A DNA stretch of 64,000 bases from Methylotuvimicrobium sp. KM2 (lineage in GTDB: Bacteria > Pseudomonadota > Gammaproteobacteria > Methylococcales > Methylomonadaceae). Positions 16,290 to 24,861 of this stretch are shown here, in pieces. Below the pieces are notes generated by a model, which saw only the letters and a list, made by a program, of their open reading frames with translations, was not told the DNA's origin and did not search any database. The stretch spans positions 4,534,300-4,598,299 of the forward strand of contig NZ_CP150634.1 in NCBI RefSeq assembly GCF_038051925.1. Direction: 5' to 3'. Position numbers and translations under genes: made by a program. The stretch's first letter is position 1, and each line of letters begins with the position of its first letter.

Positions 16290-17555
16290 ATGAATGCCAC
16301 AACCGCCGAAATAAGCAAGAACCCGGCTAGATTCGATTTGCTGCTGCGCAAAGCGCTGCTGAATAAACTCAGTCATTTGCAAGATGCCCAATTAACGGTG
16401 ACCGACCCGCTCGGCAAAGTCGTGTTGGGTAGTCCCGGTCAGGATGGCCTCAGCGCTGAGATCGAAGTCTTCGATATGAGTTTTTACCGGCAGATATCGT
16501 TAGGCGGCTCGATCGGCGCCGCCGAATCCTATATGGACAAATTATGGCAAACCGACGATTTGACTTCGGTGATTCGTATTTTGGTGCGCAATCGAGACCT
16601 GCTGGACAGCATGGAAGGCGGGCTGGCAACTTTAACCAATACCCTGTTGAAATTCTGGCATTTCGCGCGCCGAAACTCCAAGCATGGCTCGCGCAAAAAT
16701 ATCGCCGCGCATTACGATTTGGGTAATGATTTATTTTCGTTGTTTTTAGACAAGCACGGGATGTATTCGTCGGCAACTTATCACGACTTGGAGCTAAGCC
16801 TCGAAGAAGCATCGACAGCCAAGTTGGAGCGTATTTGCCGAAAATTGGATTTAAAGCCCAACGATAATGTCCTCGAAATCGGCACAGGCTGGGGCGGCTT
16901 TGCCACTTATGCCGCCAAGCATTACGGCTGCACTATCACGACCACGACCATCTCGAAAGAACAGTTCGAGGCCGCACGACAACGCATTGACGATGAAGGA
17001 GTCGCCGATCGCGTGACAGTGCTGATGGAGGATTACCGGGATTTGACCGGAGTTTACGACAAACTGGTGTCGATCGAAATGATCGAAGCGGTCGGACATC
17101 ATTATCTCGATACCTACCTCAAGCAGTGCGCGAACTTACTAAAACCGAACGGCCTGGCCTTGATTCAGGCGATTACGATCGAAGATCAGCGCTATAAACA
17201 GGCGCTGAAGAGTGTCGACTTTATCAAACGCTATATTTTTCCGGGCAGTTTCATTCCGTGCGTCAACGCGATTATCGCTAGCGCGTCGCGGAGCACCGAT
17301 TTACGCTTGATCAATTTAGAAGATCAAGGCGAAAGTTATGCACTAACACTAAAAGCCTGGCGCGAACGTTTCATGGCTTCGCTTGATAAGGTTCGGGAAC
17401 AAGGCTACGACGAACAATTCATCAGGATGTGGGAGTTTTATTTGTGTTATTGCGAAGGCGGCTTTTGGGAAAAATCGATTTCCAATGTGCAATTGCTGCT
17501 GGCCAAACCCGGCAATCGCCGCGAACAATGGCTGCCTCGTTATGAATCGCAATAA
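16290..17555 (+). CDS. Cyclopropane-fatty-acyl-phospholipid synthase family methyltransferase
   Basis: A 421-residue SAM-dependent enzyme that transfers a carbon to the double bond of a phospholipid acyl chain. In this family the product may be a cyclopropane or a methyl-branched chain. The SAM-binding motif is VLEIGTGWGGFATYAAKH (about 193-210). Other CFA features are YDLGNDLFSLFLDKHGMYSS, DYRDLTGVYDKLVSIEMIEAVG, and YIFPGSFIPC. The C-terminal FYLCYCEGGFWEKSISNVQL carries the Cys aligned with the conserved active-site region of E. coli Cfa. RBS AAGGAG is 7 bases before the ATG. Its end overlaps the DUF2878 gene by 14 bases. With the desaturase it forms a desaturate-then-methylate pair. Confidence 0.92.
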   Translation: MNATTAEISKNPARFDLLLRKALLNKLSHLQDAQLTVTDPLGKVVLGSPGQDGLSAEIEVFDMSFYRQISLGGSIGAAESYMDKLWQTDDLTSVIRILVRNRDLLDSMEGGLATLTNTLLKFWHFARRNSKHGSRKNIAAHYDLGNDLFSLFLDKHGMYSSATYHDLELSLEEASTAKLERICRKLDLKPNDNVLEIGTGWGGFATYAAKHYGCTITTTTISKEQFEAARQRIDDEGVADRVTVLMEDYRDLTGVYDKLVSIEMIEAVGHHYLDTYLKQCANLLKPNGLALIQAITIEDQRYKQALKSVDFIKRYIFPGSFIPCVNAIIASASRSTDLRLINLEDQGESYALTLKAWRERFMASLDKVREQGYDEQFIRMWEFYLCYCEGGFWEKSISNVQLLLAKPGNRREQWLPRYESQ

Positions 17556-18087
17556 CCTCATTAACATGGCTTGGATGCAAGGCTTGTGGTTTGCCGCGGT
17601 CTTATCGGCGGCGTCAAACCAGTATTGGCCGGCACCGGTTATTTTAGTGCTGTACGGGTTGTGGCATACCCGCCCTGCAATTCATGTCGCCGGCGATTTT
17701 CGTTTGGTGCCGGCTGCGTTGTTACTCGGCATGATTTTGGATAGCGCCTGGATTCGGCTCGGTTGGCTTCAATATGCTTCCCCTTGGCCGGATGCCGAAT
17801 ACGCGCCTTTATGGATTTTGCTGTTGTGGTTCGGCTTGGCGCTAACCTTGAATCATTCTTTGGCTTGGCTGCAGTCGCGTCTTTGGTTGGCCGGACTGCT
17901 CGGCGGTGTTACGTGTCCGTTTTCTTATTGGGCGGCGGCGAGACTCGGTGCGCTCACTATCACTGAGAACTCCGGAGTTTGGATCTTCGGCCTGGCTTTG
18001 AGTTGGGCGGCGGCGCTACCGCTTTTGTTATGGATGGCGCGTGTAATCAGACAAAAAAATCATCCACTGGAGGCGAAACATGTTTAG
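17542..18087 (+). CDS. DUF2878 membrane protein
   Basis: A 181-residue hydrophobic protein with about five or six membrane segments, matching DUF2878, which accompanies CFA-synthase-like clusters. The ATG at 17542 is inside the end of the preceding gene (14-base overlap). A longer frame from 17383 would overlap that gene by 170 bases and is unlikely. Features: NQYWPAPVILVLYGLWHTRP, RLVPAALLLGMILDSAWIRLG and GVTCPFSYWAAARLGAL. No catalytic motif is visible. Role unknown; probably a membrane partner in the lipid-modifying complex. Confidence 0.88.
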   Translation: MNRNNLINMAWMQGLWFAAVLSAASNQYWPAPVILVLYGLWHTRPAIHVAGDFRLVPAALLLGMILDSAWIRLGWLQYASPWPDAEYAPLWILLLWFGLALTLNHSLAWLQSRLWLAGLLGGVTCPFSYWAAARLGALTITENSGVWIFGLALSWAAALPLLLWMARVIRQKNHPLEAKHV

Positions 18088-19909
18088 TTTAATCGTAATC
18101 GCGTTACTAAGTACCGTCGCGATGTTAATGGCCTGGGTGTGGCAGCAAAACCATAAGAACGCAGGCATCGTCGATGTGATTTGGTCATTCGGGATGATGT
18201 TGGCGGGGCCATGGTATGCTTTGACGGGAACCGCGCCTCTGTATTTACAGCTCAGCCTGGCTTTTCTGACGTTCGCCTGGTTTTTACGATTGGGAAGTCA
18301 TTTGTCCGCACGGGTATTCGGAGAGCCGGAAGACGGCCGTTACCAAGCGATGCGGGCAGCGATGCAGGATAAGGCCGATAGCGGGTTTTTGCAGTTTTTT
18401 TTATTGCAAGCCGGTTTTATCTGGGTGTTGTCCCTCCCATTTTGGGCGGTCGCGCATACTCGCGCCCCTAATTCGCTCATGGTTTTTTTCGCATTAGTGG
18501 TTGCCTGTTTGGCCTTATGGGGCGAAACCACGGCAGACCGGCAGTTGGCCGAATTTCGGAAAAATCCCGATAATCGCGGACTGACTTGCCGAACCGGTTG
18601 GTGGCGTTATTCCCGGCATCCGAATTATTTTTTCGAATGGCTGCACTGGTTCGCTTACCCGTTAATGGGATGGGGCGGCGAATATCAATACTGGCTATGG
18701 CTTGCGCCGGCCGTGATGTTTTGCTTTTTGTATTTTTTGACCGGTATTCCCTATACCGAACAACAAGCCTTGCGTTCTCGCGGCGATGATTACCGCCGCT
18801 ATCAACACACCACCAGCAAATTTTTGCCATGGTATCCGAAATCGACGTCTCCTTTGCAAAATCGATTTTCTATGTTGAATGCGATCGAGCTTGCCGAGCG
18901 AGGATTGATTCCCGATCCATTGATGCGAATCGGTATCCGAAATTTGTTGAGGCAACGTCTTAAAGACGAATGCGCGAATGATGTCGAAAAGCAAAGCTTG
19001 CGTTACCTATCGTTGCTACAGATGCTGAGAGAAAGCCCTATCGCGATAGAAACCGATGCGGCCAATCGCCAACATTACGAAGTTCCGGCAGCTTTTTATC
19101 GGCATGCACTCGGCAAGCATCTGAAATATTCGTCGTGTTACTGGGACGAAACGACTCAAACACTCGATGAAGCCGAAGCGCGTATGCTAAAGCTGACTTG
19201 CGAACGGGCGGAATTGGCGGCCGGCCAGCAAATACTTGAGTTGGGTTGCGGCTGGGGTTCGTTGACTTTATGGATGGCCGAGCATTATCCCGGTAGTACA
19301 GTCACGGCGGTATCGAACTCGAACAGTCAACGCGAATATATCCTCGAACAAGCGGAGCTAAGGGGCTTGCGTAATCTCGATGTAATCACCTGCGACGTGA
19401 ATCGCTTGTCATTGACTGAGCGGTACGATCGCGTCGTTTCGGTGGAAATGTTCGAACATATGCGCAATTACGAGCATTTAATGAGCAATATCGCCGGCTG
19501 GTTGAAACCCGGCGGCAAGCTGTTCGTGCATATTTTTTGTCATCGTTATTTGGCCTATCCGTTCGAAACCGAGGGCGACGACAATTGGATGGGACGTTAT
19601 TTTTTTACCGGCGGATTGATGCCGGCCCGGGACACGCTACTGCATTTTCAAGACCGGCTTAGGATAGAATGCCAATGGGACGTTTCAGGCCAACATTATC
19701 AAAAAACTTCCGAAGCCTGGCTGAGCAATATGGACCGGTACCCGCGCGAAATCGATCGGATTTTTGCGGAAACCTACGGGCCTGAACAAGCGGCCGTTTG
19801 GCGGCAACGTTGGCGGTTGTTTTTCATGGCCTGCGCCGAATTGTTCGGTTATCGGGGCGGGAACGAATGGTTGGTCACGCACTATCGTTTTATTAGGCCG
19901 AGTGAATGA
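18080..19909 (+). CDS. DUF1295 (steroid 5-alpha-reductase-like)::CFA-synthase-like fusion
   Basis: A 609-residue two-domain protein. Residues 1 to about 258 form a DUF1295 membrane domain with several hydrophobic spans and the family signature WWRYSRHPNYFFEWLHW (about 172-188), the NADPH-dependent reductase motif of steroid 5-alpha-reductase/ICMT-like proteins. Residues about 265-609 are a complete CFA-synthase-like methyltransferase starting MLNAIELAERGLIPDPLM. This part carries the SAM motif LELGCGWGSLTLWMAEHY (about 386-403), VVSVEMFEHMRNYEHLM, and the C-terminal Cys-containing FFMACAELFGYRGG. In most relatives the two domains are separate adjacent genes. Codons are continuous at the junction (about 18850-18875), so this is a real in-frame fusion in this sequence. 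It overlaps DUF2878 by 8 bases and the kinase by 4. Confidence 0.9.
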   Translation: MFSLIVIALLSTVAMLMAWVWQQNHKNAGIVDVIWSFGMMLAGPWYALTGTAPLYLQLSLAFLTFAWFLRLGSHLSARVFGEPEDGRYQAMRAAMQDKADSGFLQFFLLQAGFIWVLSLPFWAVAHTRAPNSLMVFFALVVACLALWGETTADRQLAEFRKNPDNRGLTCRTGWWRYSRHPNYFFEWLHWFAYPLMGWGGEYQYWLWLAPAVMFCFLYFLTGIPYTEQQALRSRGDDYRRYQHTTSKFLPWYPKSTSPLQNRFSMLNAIELAERGLIPDPLMRIGIRNLLRQRLKDECANDVEKQSLRYLSLLQMLRESPIAIETDAANRQHYEVPAAFYRHALGKHLKYSSCYWDETTQTLDEAEARMLKLTCERAELAAGQQILELGCGWGSLTLWMAEHYPGSTVTAVSNSNSQREYILEQAELRGLRNLDVITCDVNRLSLTERYDRVVSVEMFEHMRNYEHLMSNIAGWLKPGGKLFVHIFCHRYLAYPFETEGDDNWMGRYFFTGGLMPARDTLLHFQDRLRIECQWDVSGQHYQKTSEAWLSNMDRYPREIDRIFAETYGPEQAAVWRQRWRLFFMACAELFGYRGGNEWLVTHYRFIRPSE

Positions 19910-21213
19910 TGAGCAAGCAAGGTCTGCAATATAAACTGATTAAGGCTTTTTTACTGCAGATTCTGTTGATCAGTGTTGCGACGCTGATGGGTGTATTTGC
20001 CGCCGCTAAAATCGTCGAAGATGTTCTGGTTCGCGAAGCCTTGCAAGGCGAAGCCGATCATTTTTGGGAACGCTACCGGCAAAACCGAAATTTTCCCGCG
20101 CCCGATACACTGAACATGAGCGGTTATCTGGCTTCCAACGGCGATTTTTCTAAGGTTCCAGGAGCATTACGAGCGCTGCAGCCCGGCTTTGGTCGTGCTT
20201 TAATAGAGGGTAGGCAGCCGATCGTGTATATCGAGGATAATGACGATTCGCGGCTGTATTTAGTCTTCGATGAACAGCAAGTCGCAGCCTTGTCGTTTTA
20301 TTTCGGCGTCGTGCCGCTGAGCTTAGTGTTGGTTCTGATTTACGTGTTCGCCTGGATGTCCTATCGCCAATCGAGGGACGCGATCTCACCGGTGATCTCA
20401 CTCGCGCATATCGTCGAAAGTTTCGATTTCAAAAAACAAGGACTCGCGGAATTGGATTTAAGCGAGTTACGACAAACCACCGACAGCGATGTCGCCAAGC
20501 TGATCGATGCTTTAGACCACTTTACCGAGCGCTTGGAATTGTTCATAGAACGCGAACGAAATTTTACCCGCGACGCCAGCCACGAACTCAGAACGCCGCT
20601 GGCCGTCATCAAAAGCTCGTTAGCCTTGTTGCATAAGCGCTCGGATTACCAACCGAACGAACAACGATCGTTGCAAACGATAGAAAGCACATTGCGCGAC
20701 ATGGAAGGCCTGATCGATACGTTACTATTACTGGCCCGCGAGGAATCCTCTCCGCTGCCCGAAGACGACGTGTTGATCAATGATTTGCTCAGTAATCTGA
20801 TCGAGCAAGTCGGCCGGGCGGTCACCAACGATAAAATCAGTGTCGAAATCGAACAGAATTGTTTGTTGTCGGTGCCGGCCGCTGAAAAAGTCTTGAGTAT
20901 CTTACTGACCAATTTATTGCGCAACGCATTTAGCTATACACAAGCAGGCACGGTTTGCATTACGATCGACGAAAATCGCGTCACGATAGCGGACACCGGC
21001 ATCGGCATGGAGCAAAAACAACTCAAACAGGTGTTCGAACCCTTCTATCGCGTTCAAGAAACCCAAAACGGCCACGGCTTAGGTTTGACGATAGTCAAGC
21101 GGCTCTGCAATCGTTTCGGCTGGAAACTCAAAATACGCAGCAAACCCGGCGAAGGCACGGCTATATCGGTGGTTTTTCCGAAAGCGCGCCGGGTCGGGGG
21201 AAAAAGAAATTAA
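19906..21213 (+). CDS. Sensor histidine kinase at the end of the lipid operon
   Basis: A 435-residue membrane sensor kinase. TM1 is at about 13-35 and TM2 at about 128-150, enclosing a ~90-residue periplasmic sensor domain. Then come a HAMP-like linker, the HisKA domain with phospho-acceptor His 226 in RDASHELRTPLAVI, and an ATPase domain with LLTNLLRNAFSYTQ (N box), IADTGIGMEQK (G1) and GHGLGLTIVKRLC (G2). Its ATGATGA start overlaps the fusion gene's stop by 4 bases, so it is translationally coupled to the lipid enzymes. No response regulator follows. The regulator at 4588 is the only OmpR-type candidate in the window. It may sense membrane state and feed back on this operon; that is inference. 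Confidence 0.93.
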   Translation: MMSKQGLQYKLIKAFLLQILLISVATLMGVFAAAKIVEDVLVREALQGEADHFWERYRQNRNFPAPDTLNMSGYLASNGDFSKVPGALRALQPGFGRALIEGRQPIVYIEDNDDSRLYLVFDEQQVAALSFYFGVVPLSLVLVLIYVFAWMSYRQSRDAISPVISLAHIVESFDFKKQGLAELDLSELRQTTDSDVAKLIDALDHFTERLELFIERERNFTRDASHELRTPLAVIKSSLALLHKRSDYQPNEQRSLQTIESTLRDMEGLIDTLLLLAREESSPLPEDDVLINDLLSNLIEQVGRAVTNDKISVEIEQNCLLSVPAAEKVLSILLTNLLRNAFSYTQAGTVCITIDENRVTIADTGIGMEQKQLKQVFEPFYRVQETQNGHGLGLTIVKRLCNRFGWKLKIRSKPGEGTAISVVFPKARRVGGKRN

Positions 21214-21255
21214 ACGTGTTTTCTGATTGTAAAGAGTCGCCGGATTAATAGAGGC

Positions 21256-21720
21256 GAGCGACGATCAAGAGCCCTTGGGGAAAGGTGCAACGCAGTACCC
21301 AAGTACAGTCGACCAATGTAACAAGATGCGTTAATGCAGATTTTGCATGGAGCAAAAATCTGCCCTGCTGCCGACATCCTCGCCAAGCAGGGTAGGCTGG
21401 AGGATGACCGCCAGCCCCATTGGCGCCAACTTAAGTAACGTTCATGAAGGCCCGGCAATCGCCAGGCAAATGAAAGTGCAAACTGTGGTGGATGCGGTCA
21501 CTCGCCCGATAGGACGCCGTGAACCCAGCACCTAAATTACGCAAGATAGTTACCATAGCCAAAGGGCTATGGAATGTAGGTGCTGGGTGAATACGTCCAT
21601 GTAGGCTCGGCGGCGGCTATCTGAACGCCAGGGATGGCGTGAATGCAGATTTTGCAGGAGCAAAAATCTGCCCTGCCGCCGACGCCTGTCGGTCGAGCAA
21701 CCGCCTCCTCCTCGGAACCG
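21256..21720. repeat. Family B repeat cluster between the lipid operon and the DHCR24-like gene
   Basis: The 21214-22093 gap holds two or three overlapping family B copies: TGCATGGAGCAAAAATCTGC (about 21345), CTGCCGACATCCTCGCCAAG, CGCCCGATAGGACGCCGTG and CCAGCACCTAAATT. An inverted partner begins TATGGAATGTAGGTGCTGGG at about 21567 and runs to GCCGACGCCTGTCGGTCGAG near 21700. The part 21430-21480 (AACGTTCATGAAGGCC...) occurs in reverse near 32040-32090. From 21720 to 22090 I see no gene or clear signal. Confidence 0.6.
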
Positions 21721-22093
21721 GTGTTGTTTTTCATAAAGCGGCAAATGCACCATAGAATGAGCGCTAAGTTGACGCTTATGACCGCAGCCCCGTTGCCGCA
21801 AGAAGGTTGATTCCCTCCGCTCCTGCTTACTACCAAGGCGTATGGACAACTCCTTGGGCGGCACTTTAACCCGCTAGCTAAATTACTGTTACTGCGAACG
21901 CCTGCCCCCTATTGCTTCAGACCAGGCCCACTGACCGCGATAGTATCAAGCAGTTTCACCGAATGACGTTCGCTATTCGTGGTCAACAAAGCTAAAATTG
22001 AGGTTTTTGACTTGCTGTGCATGTCGCCGGATCGACGCAGAGTCAAGCGATGAACGCTGTGATATTTTTATATTTTGAATTCCATTTAACCCT

Positions 22094-23665
22094 ATGATCA
22101 AAATCGATACCGTTTTCGAACACCTATTGACCCATTACCGGGGGCAATTCGCCACTGTTTTTTTGTTGCCGATTTCGGCTGTTTACGGCGCCTATTCCGG
22201 ATTTCGCAATTGGTTGTCATTTCGCCTCAGCAGCGCTCCGGCAAAACACGATACCCGCGTTGCCGAGGTCATTCGGCAAATTGAATATTGGAAAGCGCAA
22301 GGAGCCGAGCAAAAATTGTGTACGGCGAGGTCGGGCTGGAAAACCATGAGCGAGCTGGTGCCCAAGTACAAATTGTCTCATCGTAAGATCGATATCGGGC
22401 TGTACGATGTGTTGGAAATCGACACGCGGCGCAGTATTGTCCGGGTAGAGCCGCTCGTTAGCATGGGTCAGCTCTCGCGAACGTTGATCTCGCAAGGCTG
22501 GACCCTACCGGTGGTGCCGGAATTGGACAGCCTAACGGTAGGCGGTTTGATCATGGGCTTCGGAGTCGAAACCAGCAGCCATAAATACGGCTTGTTTCAG
22601 CATATTTGCGAAGCCTTCGAAATCGTGACGGCGGAAGGCAAGTTGGTCAAATGCAGCGCATCCGAAAATCCCGAGCTGTTTTATCAAGTTCCGTGGAGTC
22701 ATGGCACGCTGGGTTTTCTGGTGGCTGCCGAGTTGAAAATCATCCCGGTCAAAAAATTTGTCAGGGTTCATTACCAGCCTGTTCAAAGCTTGGCTCATCT
22801 AGTACGAGTGTTCGAGCAAGCCTCGCGCGATACCGAAAACAACGATTTCGTCGAGGCTCTGGTCTATGGGCGCGACCAGGCGGTTATCATGACCGGTAAA
22901 TTCGCCGATTCTGTCGGACAAGACGGCCATTTGAATGCCATCGGAAAGTGGTATAAGCCTTGGTTTTTTAAGCATGTTCAAGGCTATCTACAGAGCAATA
23001 AGGAAGGCGTCGAATATCTGCCGGTGCGGGATTATTACCATCGCCACACGCGCAGTTATTTTTGGGCGATGGAGGAAATCATTCCCTTCGGCAATCATCC
23101 AATTTTCAGGGCTTTGTTGGGCTGGGCTTTGCCGCCCCGGATCGAGTTGTTGAAGTATACCGAAACGCGAACCACTCAGCGGCTAAGGGAAAAATATCAT
23201 GTCGTTCAGGATATGCTGGTGCCGATGCGTTTTCTGGAAACGTCCATCGATTATTTCGATAAGCATTTCAATCTATACCCTTTGTGGCTATCGCCGATGG
23301 CGATCAAAGACAACGGCGGGCAAGGCGGATTTGTGCAGCCGTATCAGGCTGAAAATGGCGAAATCGACGAGCTCTATGTCGACATCGGCGCTTACGGTAC
23401 GCCGGCGAAGAGCGATTTCGATAATGCCGAAGCCCTCCCGTTGTTGGAAAAATTCGTGATCGAACATCATGGTTATCAAGCACTCTATGCGAGAACCTTC
23501 ATGAACCGGGAAGATTTTAGAAGCATGTTCGATCATAGCGGCTACGATCGGGTTCGGGAGCATTTGCCTCACTGCCGACAAGCCTTCGATGAAGTCTACG
23601 ATAAAGTTTCATCGATAGGCAGGGTTGCCCCGGTCGAAATGAGGAAATTGGAAAATGCGAGTTAA
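22094..23665 (+). CDS. Delta(24)-sterol reductase-like FAD oxidoreductase (DHCR24 homologue)
   Basis: A 523-residue FAD-binding (PCMH/vanillyl-alcohol-oxidase fold) enzyme. In eukaryotes DHCR24 reduces the C24 double bond of the sterol side chain with NADPH. The similarity to vertebrate DHCR24 is striking and colinear: an N-terminal membrane anchor (about 15-35), CTARSGWKTMS, DVLEIDTRRSIVRVEPLVSM, LPVVPELDSLTVGGLIMG, SSHKYGLFQHICEAFEIV, PWSHGTLGFLVAAELKIIP, KWYKPWFFKHVQGYL, YYHRHTRSYFWAMEEIIPFG, HVVQDMLVPM and DIGAYGTP. These are conserved blocks recalled from the family, not a computed alignment. Methanotrophs of the Methylococcales make sterols with saturated side chains, which fits. Alternative: a related fatty-acid reductase of the 10-methylstearate pathway, given the CFA-type enzymes upstream. 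Confidence 0.88.
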   Translation: MIKIDTVFEHLLTHYRGQFATVFLLPISAVYGAYSGFRNWLSFRLSSAPAKHDTRVAEVIRQIEYWKAQGAEQKLCTARSGWKTMSELVPKYKLSHRKIDIGLYDVLEIDTRRSIVRVEPLVSMGQLSRTLISQGWTLPVVPELDSLTVGGLIMGFGVETSSHKYGLFQHICEAFEIVTAEGKLVKCSASENPELFYQVPWSHGTLGFLVAAELKIIPVKKFVRVHYQPVQSLAHLVRVFEQASRDTENNDFVEALVYGRDQAVIMTGKFADSVGQDGHLNAIGKWYKPWFFKHVQGYLQSNKEGVEYLPVRDYYHRHTRSYFWAMEEIIPFGNHPIFRALLGWALPPRIELLKYTETRTTQRLREKYHVVQDMLVPMRFLETSIDYFDKHFNLYPLWLSPMAIKDNGGQGGFVQPYQAENGEIDELYVDIGAYGTPAKSDFDNAEALPLLEKFVIEHHGYQALYARTFMNREDFRSMFDHSGYDRVREHLPHCRQAFDEVYDKVSSIGRVAPVEMRKLENAS

Positions 23666-23738
23666 GGATATGCAAACATGGCAGGCCGGACTTACACCCA
23701 TGCGCGTCAAGCTAAAAACGGCCAACCCACATCAAGCT

Positions 23739-24063
23739 CTTTCCCAAGCTCCAGCTCTCATCGTTATACACAAATATCGGTAAACTTGCTAAACAGAGGT
23801 CATCGTATAACTGGAAACGGTGCTGTTTGATAAATCTGCGGATATTGGATATCAGTGGCTCCGAGATCGCGATCTGGGGATCGCTCCCACAGAGCATTCA
23901 GCCCCTTGTGGGAGCGACGCCTTCGTCGTCCCTCACCTAACGCTAGGTGAGGGAAAGCCGGGTACGTTAATCAACAATAAAGGGTATCGAGGTCACATTC
24001 GCCAAGCTGGCAAGACGGTATCTACGACTTATGTATAACGGCGAGGGCTCCAGCTTGGGAAAG
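23739..24063. repeat. Composite repeat with CTTTCCCAAGCTCCAGC ends
   Basis: Bounded by CTTTCCCAAGCTCCAGCTCT (23739) and its inverted partner GGGCTCCAGCTTGGGAAAG (ending 24063). The interior repeats the MITE-core modules: CGTTATACACAAATATCGGT, GCGGATATTGGATATCAGTG, GGATCGCTCCCACAGAGC and TGTGGGAGCGACGCCTTCG. It also has the CCTCACCTAACGCTAGGTGAGG palindrome. This is the same core as the GTAA-ended MITE but with different ends. The 23666-24128 gap contains nothing else. Confidence 0.6.
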
Positions 24064-24128
24064 CGCGTATGCGGGTTGAATAATCCGCCCCGCTGCTGCT
24101 AAACGCAAAGGGGATGCGCTTCGCGCGA

Positions 24129-24857
24129 TCAACTGTACCTATAATCGATATTATTGGAGCCTAAGCTTTGTCTTCGCTGTTGATTTTTCCATTCGCGGTG
24201 CCTGACCATGATATCGACGACTTTCTGCGGATCGTCGGTGAGGGTGATGAAATTGAGGTCTTCTTCCGAAATCGTACCGTATTCGATCATCGTGGTCCGC
24301 ACCCAATCCATTAAACCTTGCCAATAATCGCTGCCGAATAACACTAAAGGCAACGGATAAATTTTATGCGTCTGCATCAAGGTCAGCGATTCGAAAAACT
24401 CATCGAGCGTACCGAATCCGCCCGGCATGCAGACATAGCCCATCGAATGACGCACAAACATGACTTTTCTGACGAAGAAGTACCGAAAATTCAGCGAGAT
24501 ATCCTGATAAGGATTCGGGTGTTGCTCCATAGGCAATTCGATATTCAAGCCTACCGCAGGCGGTTTTTGGGATTTTGCGCCCTTGTTTGCTGCTTCCATG
24601 ATTCCGGGACCGCCGCCGCTGATAACCGCGAAATTATGCTGGCCGAGTAATTCGGCAATTTCGACCGTTTTCAAATAATAATGATGATCCGGTTGTATGC
24701 GCGCGGAACCAAAAATAGAAATCGCATCGCTCAAACCGGATAACCGGTCGAAACCTTCGGTAAATTCGCTAATGATCCTAAATATACGCCAAGATTGATC
24801 GCCTTTGACATCATCGATGATGTTGGCGGTATCGTGTTGCTTGTTTGGGGTTTTCAT
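24129..24857 (-). CDS. LOG-family Rossmann protein (TIGR00730)
   Basis: A 242-residue cytosolic protein of the LYSINE DECARBOXYLASE-LIKE / LONELY GUY family. The family motif PGGFGTLDEFFES (residues about 145-157) and the nucleotide-binding start ISIFGSARI ... ISGGGPGIMEAANKGA are both present. Characterised members are nucleoside 5'-monophosphate phosphoribohydrolases, so a role in nucleotide salvage is possible; the old annotation as lysine decarboxylase is not correct for the family. It is the last gene of the minus-strand block, 4 bases after the cytochrome c gene, so co-transcription is likely. Confidence 0.9.
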   Translation of the reverse strand: MKTPNKQHDTANIIDDVKGDQSWRIFRIISEFTEGFDRLSGLSDAISIFGSARIQPDHHYYLKTVEIAELLGQHNFAVISGGGPGIMEAANKGAKSQKPPAVGLNIELPMEQHPNPYQDISLNFRYFFVRKVMFVRHSMGYVCMPGGFGTLDEFFESLTLMQTHKIYPLPLVLFGSDYWQGLMDWVRTTMIEYGTISEEDLNFITLTDDPQKVVDIMVRHREWKNQQRRQSLGSNNIDYRYS

Positions 24858-24861
24858 CGCT

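Noticed and set aside
21550..21864. Minus-strand frame that might be a transposase remnant
   Set aside because: About half of it is family B repeat and the rest shows no motif I can assign.
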